Source of the DNA: UBA6059 sp965227155
Lineage (GTDB): Bacteria > Bacteroidota > Bacteroidia > Cytophagales > Cyclobacteriaceae
Length of the DNA: 64,000 bases
Assembly (NCBI GenBank): GCA_965227155.1
Contig: OZ245731.1
Location: 2,976,001 to 3,040,000, forward strand
Reading direction: 5' to 3'
In this document: in pieces, positions 25,752 to 34,458 of the stretch
Layout: the number at the start of each line of letters is the position of its first letter
How positions within the stretch are numbered: the first letter of the stretch is position 1
The notes under the pieces: model-generated
Databases searched by the model: none
Seen by the model: the letters and a program-made list of their open reading frames with translations, nothing else
Told to the model about the DNA's origin: nothing
Made by a program: the position numbers and the translations under genes

Positions 25752-26197
25752 TACTTTACCATCTTGAAAAAGAGAAATATAGAGAAATCTGGCCACCTCA
25801 AGGATCTCTCTATGGTGAAGGAAGGTGGAATAAACCTGGCCAATGGATCATCTATACATCTCCAAGCATTGCCTTAGCAAAACTAGAGATTTTAGCTAAT
25901 GAACCTTTGTTACCAGATCGTAGGGTTTGTGTGACGATTGAGATTGATGCGCAAGCTGAAATTTATGAAATAAACCCGAATGACCTTCCTGAAGACTGGC
26001 ATGCAGTTCCTTATCCCCCATACTTGCATTTATTCACAAAGCGCAGTATTAACCAGGGCAATTTATTAATCAAAGTGCCATCGGCTCAAAGCTGGAGAGA
26101 ATTTAATTACCTGATCAATGTAAGGCACCCACAATTCTTTGATTGGGTGAAAGTTATAGACACTCATTTAGAGCTTTTTGATAATAGATTAAAATAG
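25748..26197 (+). CDS. RES-domain toxin
   Basis: The protein has 149 residues and is entirely a RES domain. The NAD-binding part GEGRWNKPGQWIIYTSPSIALAKLE supplies the conserved Arg26, Tyr36 and Glu47, and VPSAQSWREFNYLIN supplies the conserved Ser region and Asn. RES toxins degrade NAD+ (MbcT acts as a phosphorylase). It is translationally coupled to the Xre-type antitoxin and ends at a strong hairpin shared with yceI. No mobile element flanks the pair. Confidence 0.88.
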   Translation: MILYHLEKEKYREIWPPQGSLYGEGRWNKPGQWIIYTSPSIALAKLEILANEPLLPDRRVCVTIEIDAQAEIYEINPNDLPEDWHAVPYPPYLHLFTKRSINQGNLLIKVPSAQSWREFNYLINVRHPQFFDWVKVIDTHLELFDNRLK

Positions 26198-26227
26198 TAA
26201 AGAGGCCCCATAAGAGACCTCTTTACT
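26196..26227. terminator. Bidirectional terminator between RES toxin and yceI
   Basis: A perfect 10-bp stem AGTAAAGAGG / CCTCTTTACT encloses a 12-base loop between convergent genes. The T-rich arm serves as the tract on each strand. Confidence 0.75.
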
Positions 26228-26244
26228 AATTATGCAATAATTAA

Positions 26245-26835
26245 TTACTGTAATGCTACAACATTCACTGATAGCGTGAAGTCATCATAAATTACTTTAT
26301 CTCCAAGATTATCGAAAAAGCTACCACTTCCATAGCGAACGTTGTATTCAGCTCTATCAACCACTATATCTGCATTAGCTGTGATGGTGTTGCCAGATAC
26401 CGATACCTCAGCGGGGAACTTAACTGATTTTGTAATTTCCTTAATAGTTAAATCTCCTGTCACTTTATATTTTCCGGGACCTTGAGGGACTACTTCCGTA
26501 ATCTTAAGTGTAGCAGTCGGGAATTTTTCCACACCAAAAAAGTCATCGGACTTTAAGTGACCTACTAGTTTTCCTGCCATCTCACCCTCCAGGTCGGTAT
26601 TGGTAATTGAATTCATATCGATGATAAATTGACCACCAATGAGTTTGTCCCCTTCAAATTCAAAATTTCCTTCCTTAATTGAGATGTTACCTGTGTGGCT
26701 ACCGCCTACTTTTGAGCCGGTCCAGGTGATTTTACTTTGAGTGGCATCAACTGCTGCTGTTTTGATTTCTTCAGGAGTGGTAAAAGCAAACACTATGAAT
26801 GCTGAAAGTACCAGTAATAGCTTAGAGTTTTTCAT
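26245..26835 (-). CDS. YceI family periplasmic lipocalin-like protein
   Basis: The protein has 196 residues with a Sec signal peptide (LLLVLSAFIVFAFT). The mature YceI fold shows DATQSKITWTGSKVGGSHTG at its start, LVGHLKSDDFFGVEKFPTATL, GDLTIKEITKSVKFPAEV, and a final beta strand DDFTLSVNV. YceI proteins bind isoprenoid-like lipids in a barrel, and the exact ligand here is unknown. The 163-base upstream region is AT-rich and includes a short inverted repeat ACATATA / TATATGT at 26859-26875. Confidence 0.9.
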   Translation of the reverse strand: MKNSKLLLVLSAFIVFAFTTPEEIKTAAVDATQSKITWTGSKVGGSHTGNISIKEGNFEFEGDKLIGGQFIIDMNSITNTDLEGEMAGKLVGHLKSDDFFGVEKFPTATLKITEVVPQGPGKYKVTGDLTIKEITKSVKFPAEVSVSGNTITANADIVVDRAEYNVRYGSGSFFDNLGDKVIYDDFTLSVNVVALQ

Positions 26836-26998
26836 ATTTCTTTAAATTAAATGTATAGACATATAATGTATATGTATCATAAAACGGCAGACCCACTTAA
26901 ATGGTTTTACAATTGAAAAAAATATTTGATTAATAGAGTTTAGCTTACCAATAGTCCGCTTTTTTAATCAAATTGAATCCTATTAAAAATCTTGATTT

Positions 26999-29900
26999 GT
27001 GTTGGAGACCATTGACAAAAAATATTTTCACGTATATAAATCTTCTGCTGGTTCTGGAAAAACTTACGCACTCGTAAAGAATTATATCAAGCTGGCATTA
27101 GCCTCATCAGATTATTTCAGAAATATCCTGGCAGTGACCTTTACCAATAAGGCCGCAGAAGAGATGAAGCTGCGGATTATCGATTATTTGAAGGCAATTT
27201 CTGAGGGAAGGCACCCATTAATTCAGGAACTATCCAATGAGTTGGCTATATCACAGCCGGAAGTAAGTGAAAATTCAGGGCAAATCCTCAAGCAAATCCT
27301 TCACGATTATTCTAGATTCTCTGTCACCACAATAGATACTTTTTTTCATAGAGTGATCAGGACTTTTGCCAGAGAAATAGGCTTACAGGGCAGTTTTCAG
27401 GTAGAATTGGATACTGATCATGTACTTGATGTGGCTATTGACAGTATGCTGGATCAGGTAGATGAGGATCAGTCTTTGAAGCAATGGCTTATTCGTTTTG
27501 CCAGTGATGCTGTAACTGATGGCAGAGATTATGACATTAAAAAGGATATCAAGCGGCTGGCCAAAATTTTATTTGAAGAGTCCTTCAAGCATATAGTTCA
27601 AGTCAACCCCAAACTTACCCGTGACCAGATTACCCAAATACAGAAACAAAGCTTTAGTGTCCAGCAGCGGGCTCAGGCAGAAATAATGCAGAAAGCAGGT
27701 GCGATGGTTAGCAAAATTGAAGCTGCAGGTTTAGAGCTTTCATCATTTGCATATAATAAGGGTGGCGTAGCTGGATTTATATACGGCCTGGCTTCAGGTG
27801 AGCTTAAAGAACCCGGAAAGAGGGCTAAGGATGCACTCGAATCTGTGGAGGCCTGGTATTCTAAATCGAGCAAACAAAAGGATCAAATCCACCAGCTTGT
27901 AGTTGATGTATTGCAGGATGAGCTAAGGACATTAGTTGATATAAGCCAAGATCGAATTAAGGAGATTTACACTGCACAGGCATTGAACCGCTATCTCTAC
28001 ACATTCGGTATTTTACAGGATCTGCAAAAACGAATCATTGATTATCGGGATACAGAGGAGGTCATCTTAATCTCAGATCTATCTGATTTTTTGAGAAATA
28101 TTGTGAGAGAAAATGAAGCGCCTTACATCTATGAAAAGGTGGGTAACCGATACCAGCATTTTCTAATTGATGAATTTCAGGATACCTCGGGATTTCAATG
28201 GGATAACTTCAAGCCTCTTGTAGAAAACAGTGTAGCGGCGGGTCAGGAGAATATTGTTGTTGGCGATACCAAACAGTCGATCTACCGATGGAGAGGTGGA
28301 GACTGGCAGATTTTGCTTGAAAAAATCGAACAGGATATAGGTTCTGCTATGACGGAGGTGCATAACCTCAACCGTAACTATCGCTCGCATAAGCAAATTG
28401 TGTCATTCAACAATGGCTTGTTTGAAAGCTTACCCGGATTTATAACTGGTCATTTAAGTGAAGAACTGACAATGCTTCCACCGGATGATATCAATGAAAT
28501 TATGGGGCGGATTTCATTAGCCTATGACTCAGCTACGCAATTGCTACCAGAAAACAGCAACAAAAATGAGGGCTATATCCATCTTGAGTTTATTGATGAT
28601 GAGGCCAGGACATTTAAAGAAGATGCGATCAGCTTCGCAATCCAACAAATAGAACAACTTCAGGATGCCGGTTTTAAGCCATCAGACATGGCCATTCTGG
28701 TGCGGAGAAACCGTGAAGCTGAGTTGCTGGTTCAGGCATTACTAGCCAAAAGCACTGAAAATTCGTCCTATCGATACGATGTGGTATCGGGTGATGCACT
28801 CTATTTGGATAACGCCCCTGTGGTTCGATTTTTCATAAATGTATTTCAAAGCTTGCTTGATGAGACTGACACGATCAGCATTCGTGAGGTTTGTCGGTAT
28901 TACCAGCATGAAGTGCTAAAGTCTGATGTGGATTTTAGAAAAATTACGGTAGGCGGAAACTTAAATGCATTTTTACCAGAGGATTTTTTGGCAAACCGAC
29001 AGGCTTTATTGAGAATGCCGGCTTATGAGCTTTCAGAAAAAGTTATCCAACTTTTTAGCCTGGCAAGTAATTATGAAAGTCTGCCTTATTTGCAGGCGTT
29101 TCAAGATGCCATTCTCGATTTTAGCAATCAGGAAAAGGGTGACCTTATTACTTTTTTGGATTGGTGGGAGGAGCGTGGAAGCAAAAGAACACTGCAACCT
29201 GGCGAGGTAGATGCTATTCAAATTTTGACCATCCATAAAGCTAAAGGGTTACAATTTCCAGTGGTTATTATTCCGTTTTGCAATTGGTCGCTAGATCACG
29301 AATCCAACCAGACAAACCTGATTTGGGTTGAAACTAGTCCATTGGGCGATGACCAAAAGGTCTTTTTACCTGTTGCCTATAATCAGGGCTTGCTCAAAAC
29401 AGACTTTTCCCGGTATTACCTAGAAGAGCGTGTAAATGCGCTTATGGATAACCTCAACCTACTTTATGTAGCCCTTACCCGGGCAGAGCAAGTTCTTATT
29501 TGTGCTTCGCCCAAGATAAAGCAACCATCACTCAAGCATGCAGGAGAGTTGCTGTATCATCATGTAGAAAGAGATTTGACTGGCGATCGGTATATTTTTG
29601 GAACTTTACCTACAAAAGCTAGTGCATCCGATCAAAAAGCTGAATCAGCTTCCATTGGACAATACATAAGTCAAAATTGGAAAGACAGGGTTTCCATAAA
29701 GCAATCCTATCATGATATGCTAAGTGGAGAGACTGAAGATCCTTTGAAATATGGGAATCTAATCCATGATATTCTTGCCTTTATGAATGAGGCTGGTGAT
29801 TTGGAAAATGCCATTAGCAAGGTTGCTATTCAACGCGGAATTTATGGGGAAGAGGTCTCTCTTATTCAAAGGAAGTTGGAGGTGTTACTGTCCAATGAAC

Positions 29901-30169
29901 CGATGAGGCAATGGTATGCTCAGGGCATTGTTGCCAAGAATGAAATATCCCTGGTGGATGATTCTGGCCGTGTAAAGCGGTTAGACCGAGTGATTTTTCA
30001 TGAGGATGCTATCGAAGTTGTGGATTTCAAAACAGGAATCCCAAGTGATGCAGACAAGAGGCAAGTGAAAAACTACCTGAAACTGCTTAGGCAAATGGGT
30101 TACCAAAATTTAAAAGGAAGCTTATACTATCTGGCGGAGGCAAAAGTGGAGGAGGTGTACCATGACTAA
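26999..30169 (+). CDS. addA: AddA/RecB-like UvrD helicase-nuclease
   Basis: The protein has 1056 residues. The Walker A motif SSAGSGKTYALV has Lys21 close to the N-terminus. SF1A helicase motifs follow: FTNKAAEEMKLR, the Walker B LIDEFQDTSGFQWDNF, GDTKQSIYRWRGGDW, LNRNYRSH, and TIHKAKGLQFPVVIIP. A C-terminal PD-(D/E)xK nuclease domain carries VVDFKTGIPSDADKRQVKNY. With the next gene it forms an AddAB-like end-resection complex that processes double-strand breaks for RecA. The start is GTG at 26999 or TTG at 27002. The 3' end overlaps addB by 8 bases. Confidence 0.9.
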   Translation: MLETIDKKYFHVYKSSAGSGKTYALVKNYIKLALASSDYFRNILAVTFTNKAAEEMKLRIIDYLKAISEGRHPLIQELSNELAISQPEVSENSGQILKQILHDYSRFSVTTIDTFFHRVIRTFAREIGLQGSFQVELDTDHVLDVAIDSMLDQVDEDQSLKQWLIRFASDAVTDGRDYDIKKDIKRLAKILFEESFKHIVQVNPKLTRDQITQIQKQSFSVQQRAQAEIMQKAGAMVSKIEAAGLELSSFAYNKGGVAGFIYGLASGELKEPGKRAKDALESVEAWYSKSSKQKDQIHQLVVDVLQDELRTLVDISQDRIKEIYTAQALNRYLYTFGILQDLQKRIIDYRDTEEVILISDLSDFLRNIVRENEAPYIYEKVGNRYQHFLIDEFQDTSGFQWDNFKPLVENSVAAGQENIVVGDTKQSIYRWRGGDWQILLEKIEQDIGSAMTEVHNLNRNYRSHKQIVSFNNGLFESLPGFITGHLSEELTMLPPDDINEIMGRISLAYDSATQLLPENSNKNEGYIHLEFIDDEARTFKEDAISFAIQQIEQLQDAGFKPSDMAILVRRNREAELLVQALLAKSTENSSYRYDVVSGDALYLDNAPVVRFFINVFQSLLDETDTISIREVCRYYQHEVLKSDVDFRKITVGGNLNAFLPEDFLANRQALLRMPAYELSEKVIQLFSLASNYESLPYLQAFQDAILDFSNQEKGDLITFLDWWEERGSKRTLQPGEVDAIQILTIHKAKGLQFPVVIIPFCNWSLDHESNQTNLIWVETSPLGDDQKVFLPVAYNQGLLKTDFSRYYLEERVNALMDNLNLLYVALTRAEQVLICASPKIKQPSLKHAGELLYHHVERDLTGDRYIFGTLPTKASASDQKAESASIGQYISQNWKDRVSIKQSYHDMLSGETEDPLKYGNLIHDILAFMNEAGDLENAISKVAIQRGIYGEEVSLIQRKLEVLLSNEPMRQWYAQGIVAKNEISLVDDSGRVKRLDRVIFHEDAIEVVDFKTGIPSDADKRQVKNYLKLLRQMGYQNLKGSLYYLAEAKVEEVYHD

Positions 30170-33020
30170 GACTTTTTTAGACGACCTGGTTTCCTATGCC
30201 ATTAAGCATTTTGAGCGATTGGAGGATCTTCAGATCATATTTCCCAATCGTAGGGCAGGGTTATTTTTTCAGAAAGCATTGGGCAAAGCGGTAGGCAGAC
30301 CTACCTGGTCTCCCGAGATCAAAAGCCTGGAAGATTTTATTTGTGACTATGATAGTCTGCAGGTTTCTGATCCGCTGGTGTTGATTTTTGAGCTGTATGA
30401 TGCCTTTCGGATGGAATTTGAAAGGGCCGAGGGCATTGAGAATTTCTATTTCTGGGGAGAAATGCTGCTCAAAGATTTCGAGGATGTAGATCAATCCCTG
30501 GCATCTCCTGATCAGATTTTTCAGGGTGTAAAAAGTCAAAAAGAACTGGAAGAGTTCTTCTATTTTCTTGATGAGGAGGATAAAAAAGCGGTGCTTTCCT
30601 TTTGGTCCCAGTTTTTGCCTGAGGCTAGCCAGGGCCAGGAACAATTCCTTAAAACCTGGAAAGTATTAAAGCCTGTATATTATCGCTTTCGTGAGCAACT
30701 GATACAAAAGGAGATGGCCTACAAGGCTATGGTCTACAGAAGAGTTGCTGAAAAATGTAAACAGGAGCTGATTGAACACCCTAAGCATCCCATACTTTTT
30801 GCTGGGTTTAATGCCTTTACGCCAGCTGAGGAAGCCATTGTAAAATACTTCTTAGGCACCCATGGAGCACATATGGTTTGGGATTATGATGAATATTACT
30901 TGAAGGATGACCTGCAGGAGGCTGGAACTTATTTGAGAACTTACCAAAAAGATCCTGTATTTGGCAAAACCTTCTCTAAGGCCCCCAATAATCTTGAGGG
31001 GGGCACAAAATCCATCAAAAGCTTTGGTGTGAGTCTTCAAATAGGTCAGGCTAAAGCTGCCGGAGATTTGATTGCCAGGATGATGAAGGAAGGTGAGGTA
31101 GACCTTGAAAAAACAGTCGTGGTGTTGCCCAAAGAACACATGTTGATGCCCGTGCTACATTCTTTGCCTGAATCTCTTAGCAAGATAAACATCACGATGG
31201 GCTACCCACTGCGGGAAACGCCACTCTACAGCCTTTTGGAAAGCCTCATAAGTTTGCAGCAGCATATATCTGTTAGTCGCAATCAGCAAATCCAGTTTTA
31301 TTACAAACCGGTAATTGAAATTCTCACTCACCCATATATCCGTCAAGCTTCCCCCGAGATGGCCATATCATTACCGGCCCATATCAGGGAACAAAATATT
31401 ATCCAGGTTTCAAAATCCATGTTTGATGGAAGCGATGAAATTCTCAATTCTATTTTTGAGCCATTGGATGATACTGCCAAAATAGTGTCTTATTTGGAAG
31501 CTGTGCTTAAAGTACTATACCAGATTTTGGAGCAACTGATGGATATTGAGAAAGAGTACTTTGTTCATTTCCAGAAGGTAATCAACCATTTTTACAAGCT
31601 TCAGGAGCTTCAAAATGCGTCACTTTCCATCCCACTATTTCTTAAGCTATTTAGGCAGGTATGCCGTAGTGTTCGTATTCCATTTTCTGGGGAACCGCTA
31701 GCGGGTTTACAGGTAATGGGTGTGCTTGAAACGCGAAATCTTGATTTTGAACATGTGATTTTGCTAAACATGAACGAAGGAAGTTTCCCTGATTCCAAGC
31801 ACCAAAGCAGCTTCATTCCTTACAATATCAGGAAGGCTTTTGGGCTGCCAACCATTAGCCAGCAGGACGCTATTTATGCCTATCTTTTTTATCGGCTCAT
31901 TCAAAGGGCATCCATGGTCACTTGCTTCTACAATACTCAATCGGAGTTTGGCCTTAGTGGGGAGCCGAGCCGCTACTTACAGCAGTTGAAATTTGAGTCT
32001 ACGCTTGAGGTAGAAGAGCACAACTTTAGCCAGCCAGTGCTTGCTGCCCAACCCAGAACAATCGTAATCGAAAAGAATGATGAAGTATTGGCCGGCCTTG
32101 ATTATTATGTAGGCAATGGATCGGGTGCGTTTACGCCTACTGCTTTTTCTACTTATATAAACTGTAAGCTTCAATTTTATTATCGATATGTATGCAGGCT
32201 CTATGAACCTAAGGCCGTACAGGAAGAGCTGGATCCGGCCTTGTTTGGTAATATTCTGCATAAGGCCATGGAGCTTCTATACGACGATCTGATAAAGGAA
32301 AAACAAACGCAGTTAATTGAGTCATCTGATTTTTCGAGCCTTAGAAAATCAGTAGATGATAAAATCCTTAAGGCTTTCCAGCTTCATTTCAATAAAGAAT
32401 CGGATCTCACTTTTGAGGTGAAGGGGCGCAATGTCATTTTAGCTGAAGTGGTTAAAAAATATGTATTACAGGTATTGAGAATGGATGAAGATCGAGCGCC
32501 TTTTGAAATTGTAGCTTTGGAAGGTACACATGAAGATGGTTATAAATTTCAATGGCCGATCAATGTCAATGGCGATCAGCTGATAATTAACCTGAAAGGC
32601 ATTATCGACCGTATTGATCGAAAAGATGGCCAGATCAGAATTCTCGATTATAAATCAGGCAAAGATAGCCGTGAACTCAAAAGCCTTGATTCCCTTTTTG
32701 ATGCTACAGATGATAAGCGTAATAAGGCAGCATTTCAGCTGCTTTTTTACACACTTTTGTACCAGCATAAGCATGGTGATCAGGAACCGGTAAGTCCGGG
32801 ACTTTATAATATCCGGGAAATGTTTGGTGATGCTTTTGATACAAGACTTCAGCTAAAAGACCATGGCCCTATTGAAGATATCAGACCATGGTTAGATAGT
32901 TACAGGGGGAAGCTTGATGAATTACTTATTGAAATCTTTGATAGGCAAACGACATTTACCCAGACGGAAGACCTAAGGAAATGTCAGTACTGTGCATATA
33001 AAGATTTATGCGGAAGATAA
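30162..33020 (+). CDS. addB: AddB-like nuclease subunit
   Basis: The protein has 952 residues. The N-terminal region FPNRRAGLFFQKAL stands where a helicase Walker A would be but lacks the GxGKS/T pattern, so this subunit is probably not an ATPase. The C-terminal PD-(D/E)xK nuclease has ILDYKSGKDSREL. It has the cysteines of an AddB-type iron-sulfur staple: one in NCKLQFYYRY and three at the very end in KCQYCAYKDLCGR. It partners AddA in DNA-end processing. The gene overlaps addA and ends four bases from the convergent XRE gene. Confidence 0.88.
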   Translation: MTKTFLDDLVSYAIKHFERLEDLQIIFPNRRAGLFFQKALGKAVGRPTWSPEIKSLEDFICDYDSLQVSDPLVLIFELYDAFRMEFERAEGIENFYFWGEMLLKDFEDVDQSLASPDQIFQGVKSQKELEEFFYFLDEEDKKAVLSFWSQFLPEASQGQEQFLKTWKVLKPVYYRFREQLIQKEMAYKAMVYRRVAEKCKQELIEHPKHPILFAGFNAFTPAEEAIVKYFLGTHGAHMVWDYDEYYLKDDLQEAGTYLRTYQKDPVFGKTFSKAPNNLEGGTKSIKSFGVSLQIGQAKAAGDLIARMMKEGEVDLEKTVVVLPKEHMLMPVLHSLPESLSKINITMGYPLRETPLYSLLESLISLQQHISVSRNQQIQFYYKPVIEILTHPYIRQASPEMAISLPAHIREQNIIQVSKSMFDGSDEILNSIFEPLDDTAKIVSYLEAVLKVLYQILEQLMDIEKEYFVHFQKVINHFYKLQELQNASLSIPLFLKLFRQVCRSVRIPFSGEPLAGLQVMGVLETRNLDFEHVILLNMNEGSFPDSKHQSSFIPYNIRKAFGLPTISQQDAIYAYLFYRLIQRASMVTCFYNTQSEFGLSGEPSRYLQQLKFESTLEVEEHNFSQPVLAAQPRTIVIEKNDEVLAGLDYYVGNGSGAFTPTAFSTYINCKLQFYYRYVCRLYEPKAVQEELDPALFGNILHKAMELLYDDLIKEKQTQLIESSDFSSLRKSVDDKILKAFQLHFNKESDLTFEVKGRNVILAEVVKKYVLQVLRMDEDRAPFEIVALEGTHEDGYKFQWPINVNGDQLIINLKGIIDRIDRKDGQIRILDYKSGKDSRELKSLDSLFDATDDKRNKAAFQLLFYTLLYQHKHGDQEPVSPGLYNIREMFGDAFDTRLQLKDHGPIEDIRPWLDSYRGKLDELLIEIFDRQTTFTQTEDLRKCQYCAYKDLCGR

Positions 33021-33024
33021 AAGC

Positions 33025-33804
33025 TTAGTCTTCCCTTACAATCTTCAATTTTTCAAAAGCTTGAAATAGAATGATGATCTCAATAACAGTCACTGGGATC
33101 AAAATAAACAAGCCTACTACCGCAAGGAAAAATGACATAAAGAATGCAGAAAGAACCAACTCCATTACAGCTGCCACTTTGGCTAAGGCACCTAAATGTT
33201 CATGCATTTGGTATAAACCATAAGCGAATGCCAGTCCAACAGCACCGGACATCACAGCCACGATCCCTTTGATCGCGAGAAACTCATCTTCCGAAATTCC
33301 AGGGAAAAGTGAAATGACATCATATAATTGTGAAATAGTGATAACGCCAATCATGATGAATGCCCCAATTTGTAATACTGGTATCGAAAAAGCCCTACCA
33401 GTACTTGCAAAACCCATCATGAATATGGCAAAACTCACCAGGCAAAACACTTTGACCAATGTATAAATAAAGGGAAAATAATAGGGTAGACTTGATTCAA
33501 ACCTTAAAACATCTACAGAAAACTCTGCAATGCCCAATACAAAGTATATAATACCAAAAATCCACCCAAGCTTAATCCATTGTTTGTCTTTCTTATTGGC
33601 AAGTGTTTTTTCAATTTGATCGATATCAAAATCGAGAGCGCTGAAGAGGCTTTTCAGGGTAAAATCCCGAGGGGTAACTTCTCCGGATTCAATGCGCTGC
33701 AAGGTACGTACGTTGATATTGCACCTTTCTACAAGCTCTTCCTGAGTGAGCTTCTTTTCTTTTCTAAGTCGTAATATCGTTTGACCTAATTCTGGCTGTT
33801 TCAT
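33025..33804 (-). CDS. XRE-family regulator with C-terminal membrane domain
   Basis: The protein has 259 residues from the ATG at 33804. A TTG at 33825 would add seven residues and is less likely. An N-terminal helix-turn-helix (QTILRLRKEKKLTQEELVERCNI, then RTLQRIESGEVTPRDF) is followed by five or six hydrophobic segments (for example WIFGIIYFVLGIAEF, FIMIGVITISQLYDV, FFMSFFLAVVGLFILIPVTV). It would be a membrane-tethered DNA-binding protein; signal and targets are unknown. A tandem 11-bp repeat about 70 bp upstream of the start is a candidate autoregulatory operator. Confidence 0.8.
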   Translation of the reverse strand: MKQPELGQTILRLRKEKKLTQEELVERCNINVRTLQRIESGEVTPRDFTLKSLFSALDFDIDQIEKTLANKKDKQWIKLGWIFGIIYFVLGIAEFSVDVLRFESSLPYYFPFIYTLVKVFCLVSFAIFMMGFASTGRAFSIPVLQIGAFIMIGVITISQLYDVISLFPGISEDEFLAIKGIVAVMSGAVGLAFAYGLYQMHEHLGALAKVAAVMELVLSAFFMSFFLAVVGLFILIPVTVIEIIILFQAFEKLKIVRED

Positions 33805-33873
33805 CGTATTTGTTTTTTGAAACAATGCTAGCGCAGCAGTAAAACTAGTGCAATTTATTGGCTTGACTTAGCC

Positions 33874-33895
33874 CCGACATTAAGCCGACATTTAG
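33874..33895. repeat. Tandem 11-bp direct repeat, candidate operator
   Basis: CCGACATTAAG (33874-33884) is followed directly by CCGACATTTAG (33885-33895), one mismatch. An 11-bp period puts both copies on the same DNA face. It lies in the upstream region of the XRE regulator gene, so autoregulation is a reasonable inference. Confidence 0.5.
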
Positions 33896-33962
33896 GTTTA
33901 GGGCCTAAAAACACACATAGTCGATTGGTAGATGAGGATCATGGCAGCAGAAGCTATAAATC

Positions 33963-33993
33963 AAAAAAGCCTCATCCGTTTTCGGAAGAGGCT
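33963..33993 (-). terminator. Rho-independent terminator of trxA
   Basis: On the minus strand, AGCCTC-TT-CCG, loop AAAA, CGG-AT-GAGGCT is followed by TTTTTT. The stem has an internal 2-base mismatch. It lies 26 bases after the trxA stop. Confidence 0.88.
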
Positions 33994-34018
33994 CTTATTA
34001 TGGTAATATTTCTTGCTA

Positions 34019-34342
34019 TTATGCTACCTGAGCATCTAGTTTCTCGGCTAATACATTTTTAGGTACGGCACCAATTTGCTTGTCTACAATTTCACCGCCC
34101 TTGAATACCAAAAGAGTCGGGATGCTTCGGATTCCAAATTTGGCTGATACTTCAGGGTTGGAATCTACATCTACTTTGCCAATTACTGCTTTGCCATCGT
34201 AATCAGCGGCCAATTCTTCTACGATAGGCCCAATCATTTTACAGGGGCCACACCATTCGGCCCAAAAATCAACCAATACGGGCTTATCACTGTTGATGAT
34301 ATCGTTAAAATTTTGATCTGTAATTTCTACGGGTTTTGCCAT
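34019..34342 (-). CDS. trxA: Thioredoxin
   Basis: The protein has 107 residues, one thioredoxin fold with the active site FWAEWCGPCKMIGP (Cys31, Cys34). The cis-Pro motif is IRSIPTLLVF. It has no signal peptide, so it is the cytosolic dithiol reductant. The gene is flanked by its own promoter box and terminator and is monocistronic. Confidence 0.96.
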   Translation of the reverse strand: MAKPVEITDQNFNDIINSDKPVLVDFWAEWCGPCKMIGPIVEELAADYDGKAVIGKVDVDSNPEVSAKFGIRSIPTLLVFKGGEIVDKQIGAVPKNVLAEKLDAQVA

Positions 34343-34385
34343 GATTGCAATATGTCTTAAAGTTTAAATTCTCATTCCAACAACG

Positions 34386-34393
34386 CAAAGGTA
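34386..34393 (-). promoter_or_regulatory. Putative -7 box of trxA (TACCTTTG)
   Basis: TACCTTTG on the minus strand is an exact TAnnTTTG match, 43 bases before the trxA ATG. The -33 element is weak. Confidence 0.5.
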
Positions 34394-34458
34394 TTCCTTT
34401 TTGTTCTGTAAGTTGTTTATCTAATGTAATGTATCAGACAATTCTTTCGATTTAATTT

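Noticed and set aside
26859..26875. Inverted repeat ACATATA/TATATGT upstream of yceI
   Set aside because: It is very AT-rich and short, so likely chance; kept only as a note under yceI.
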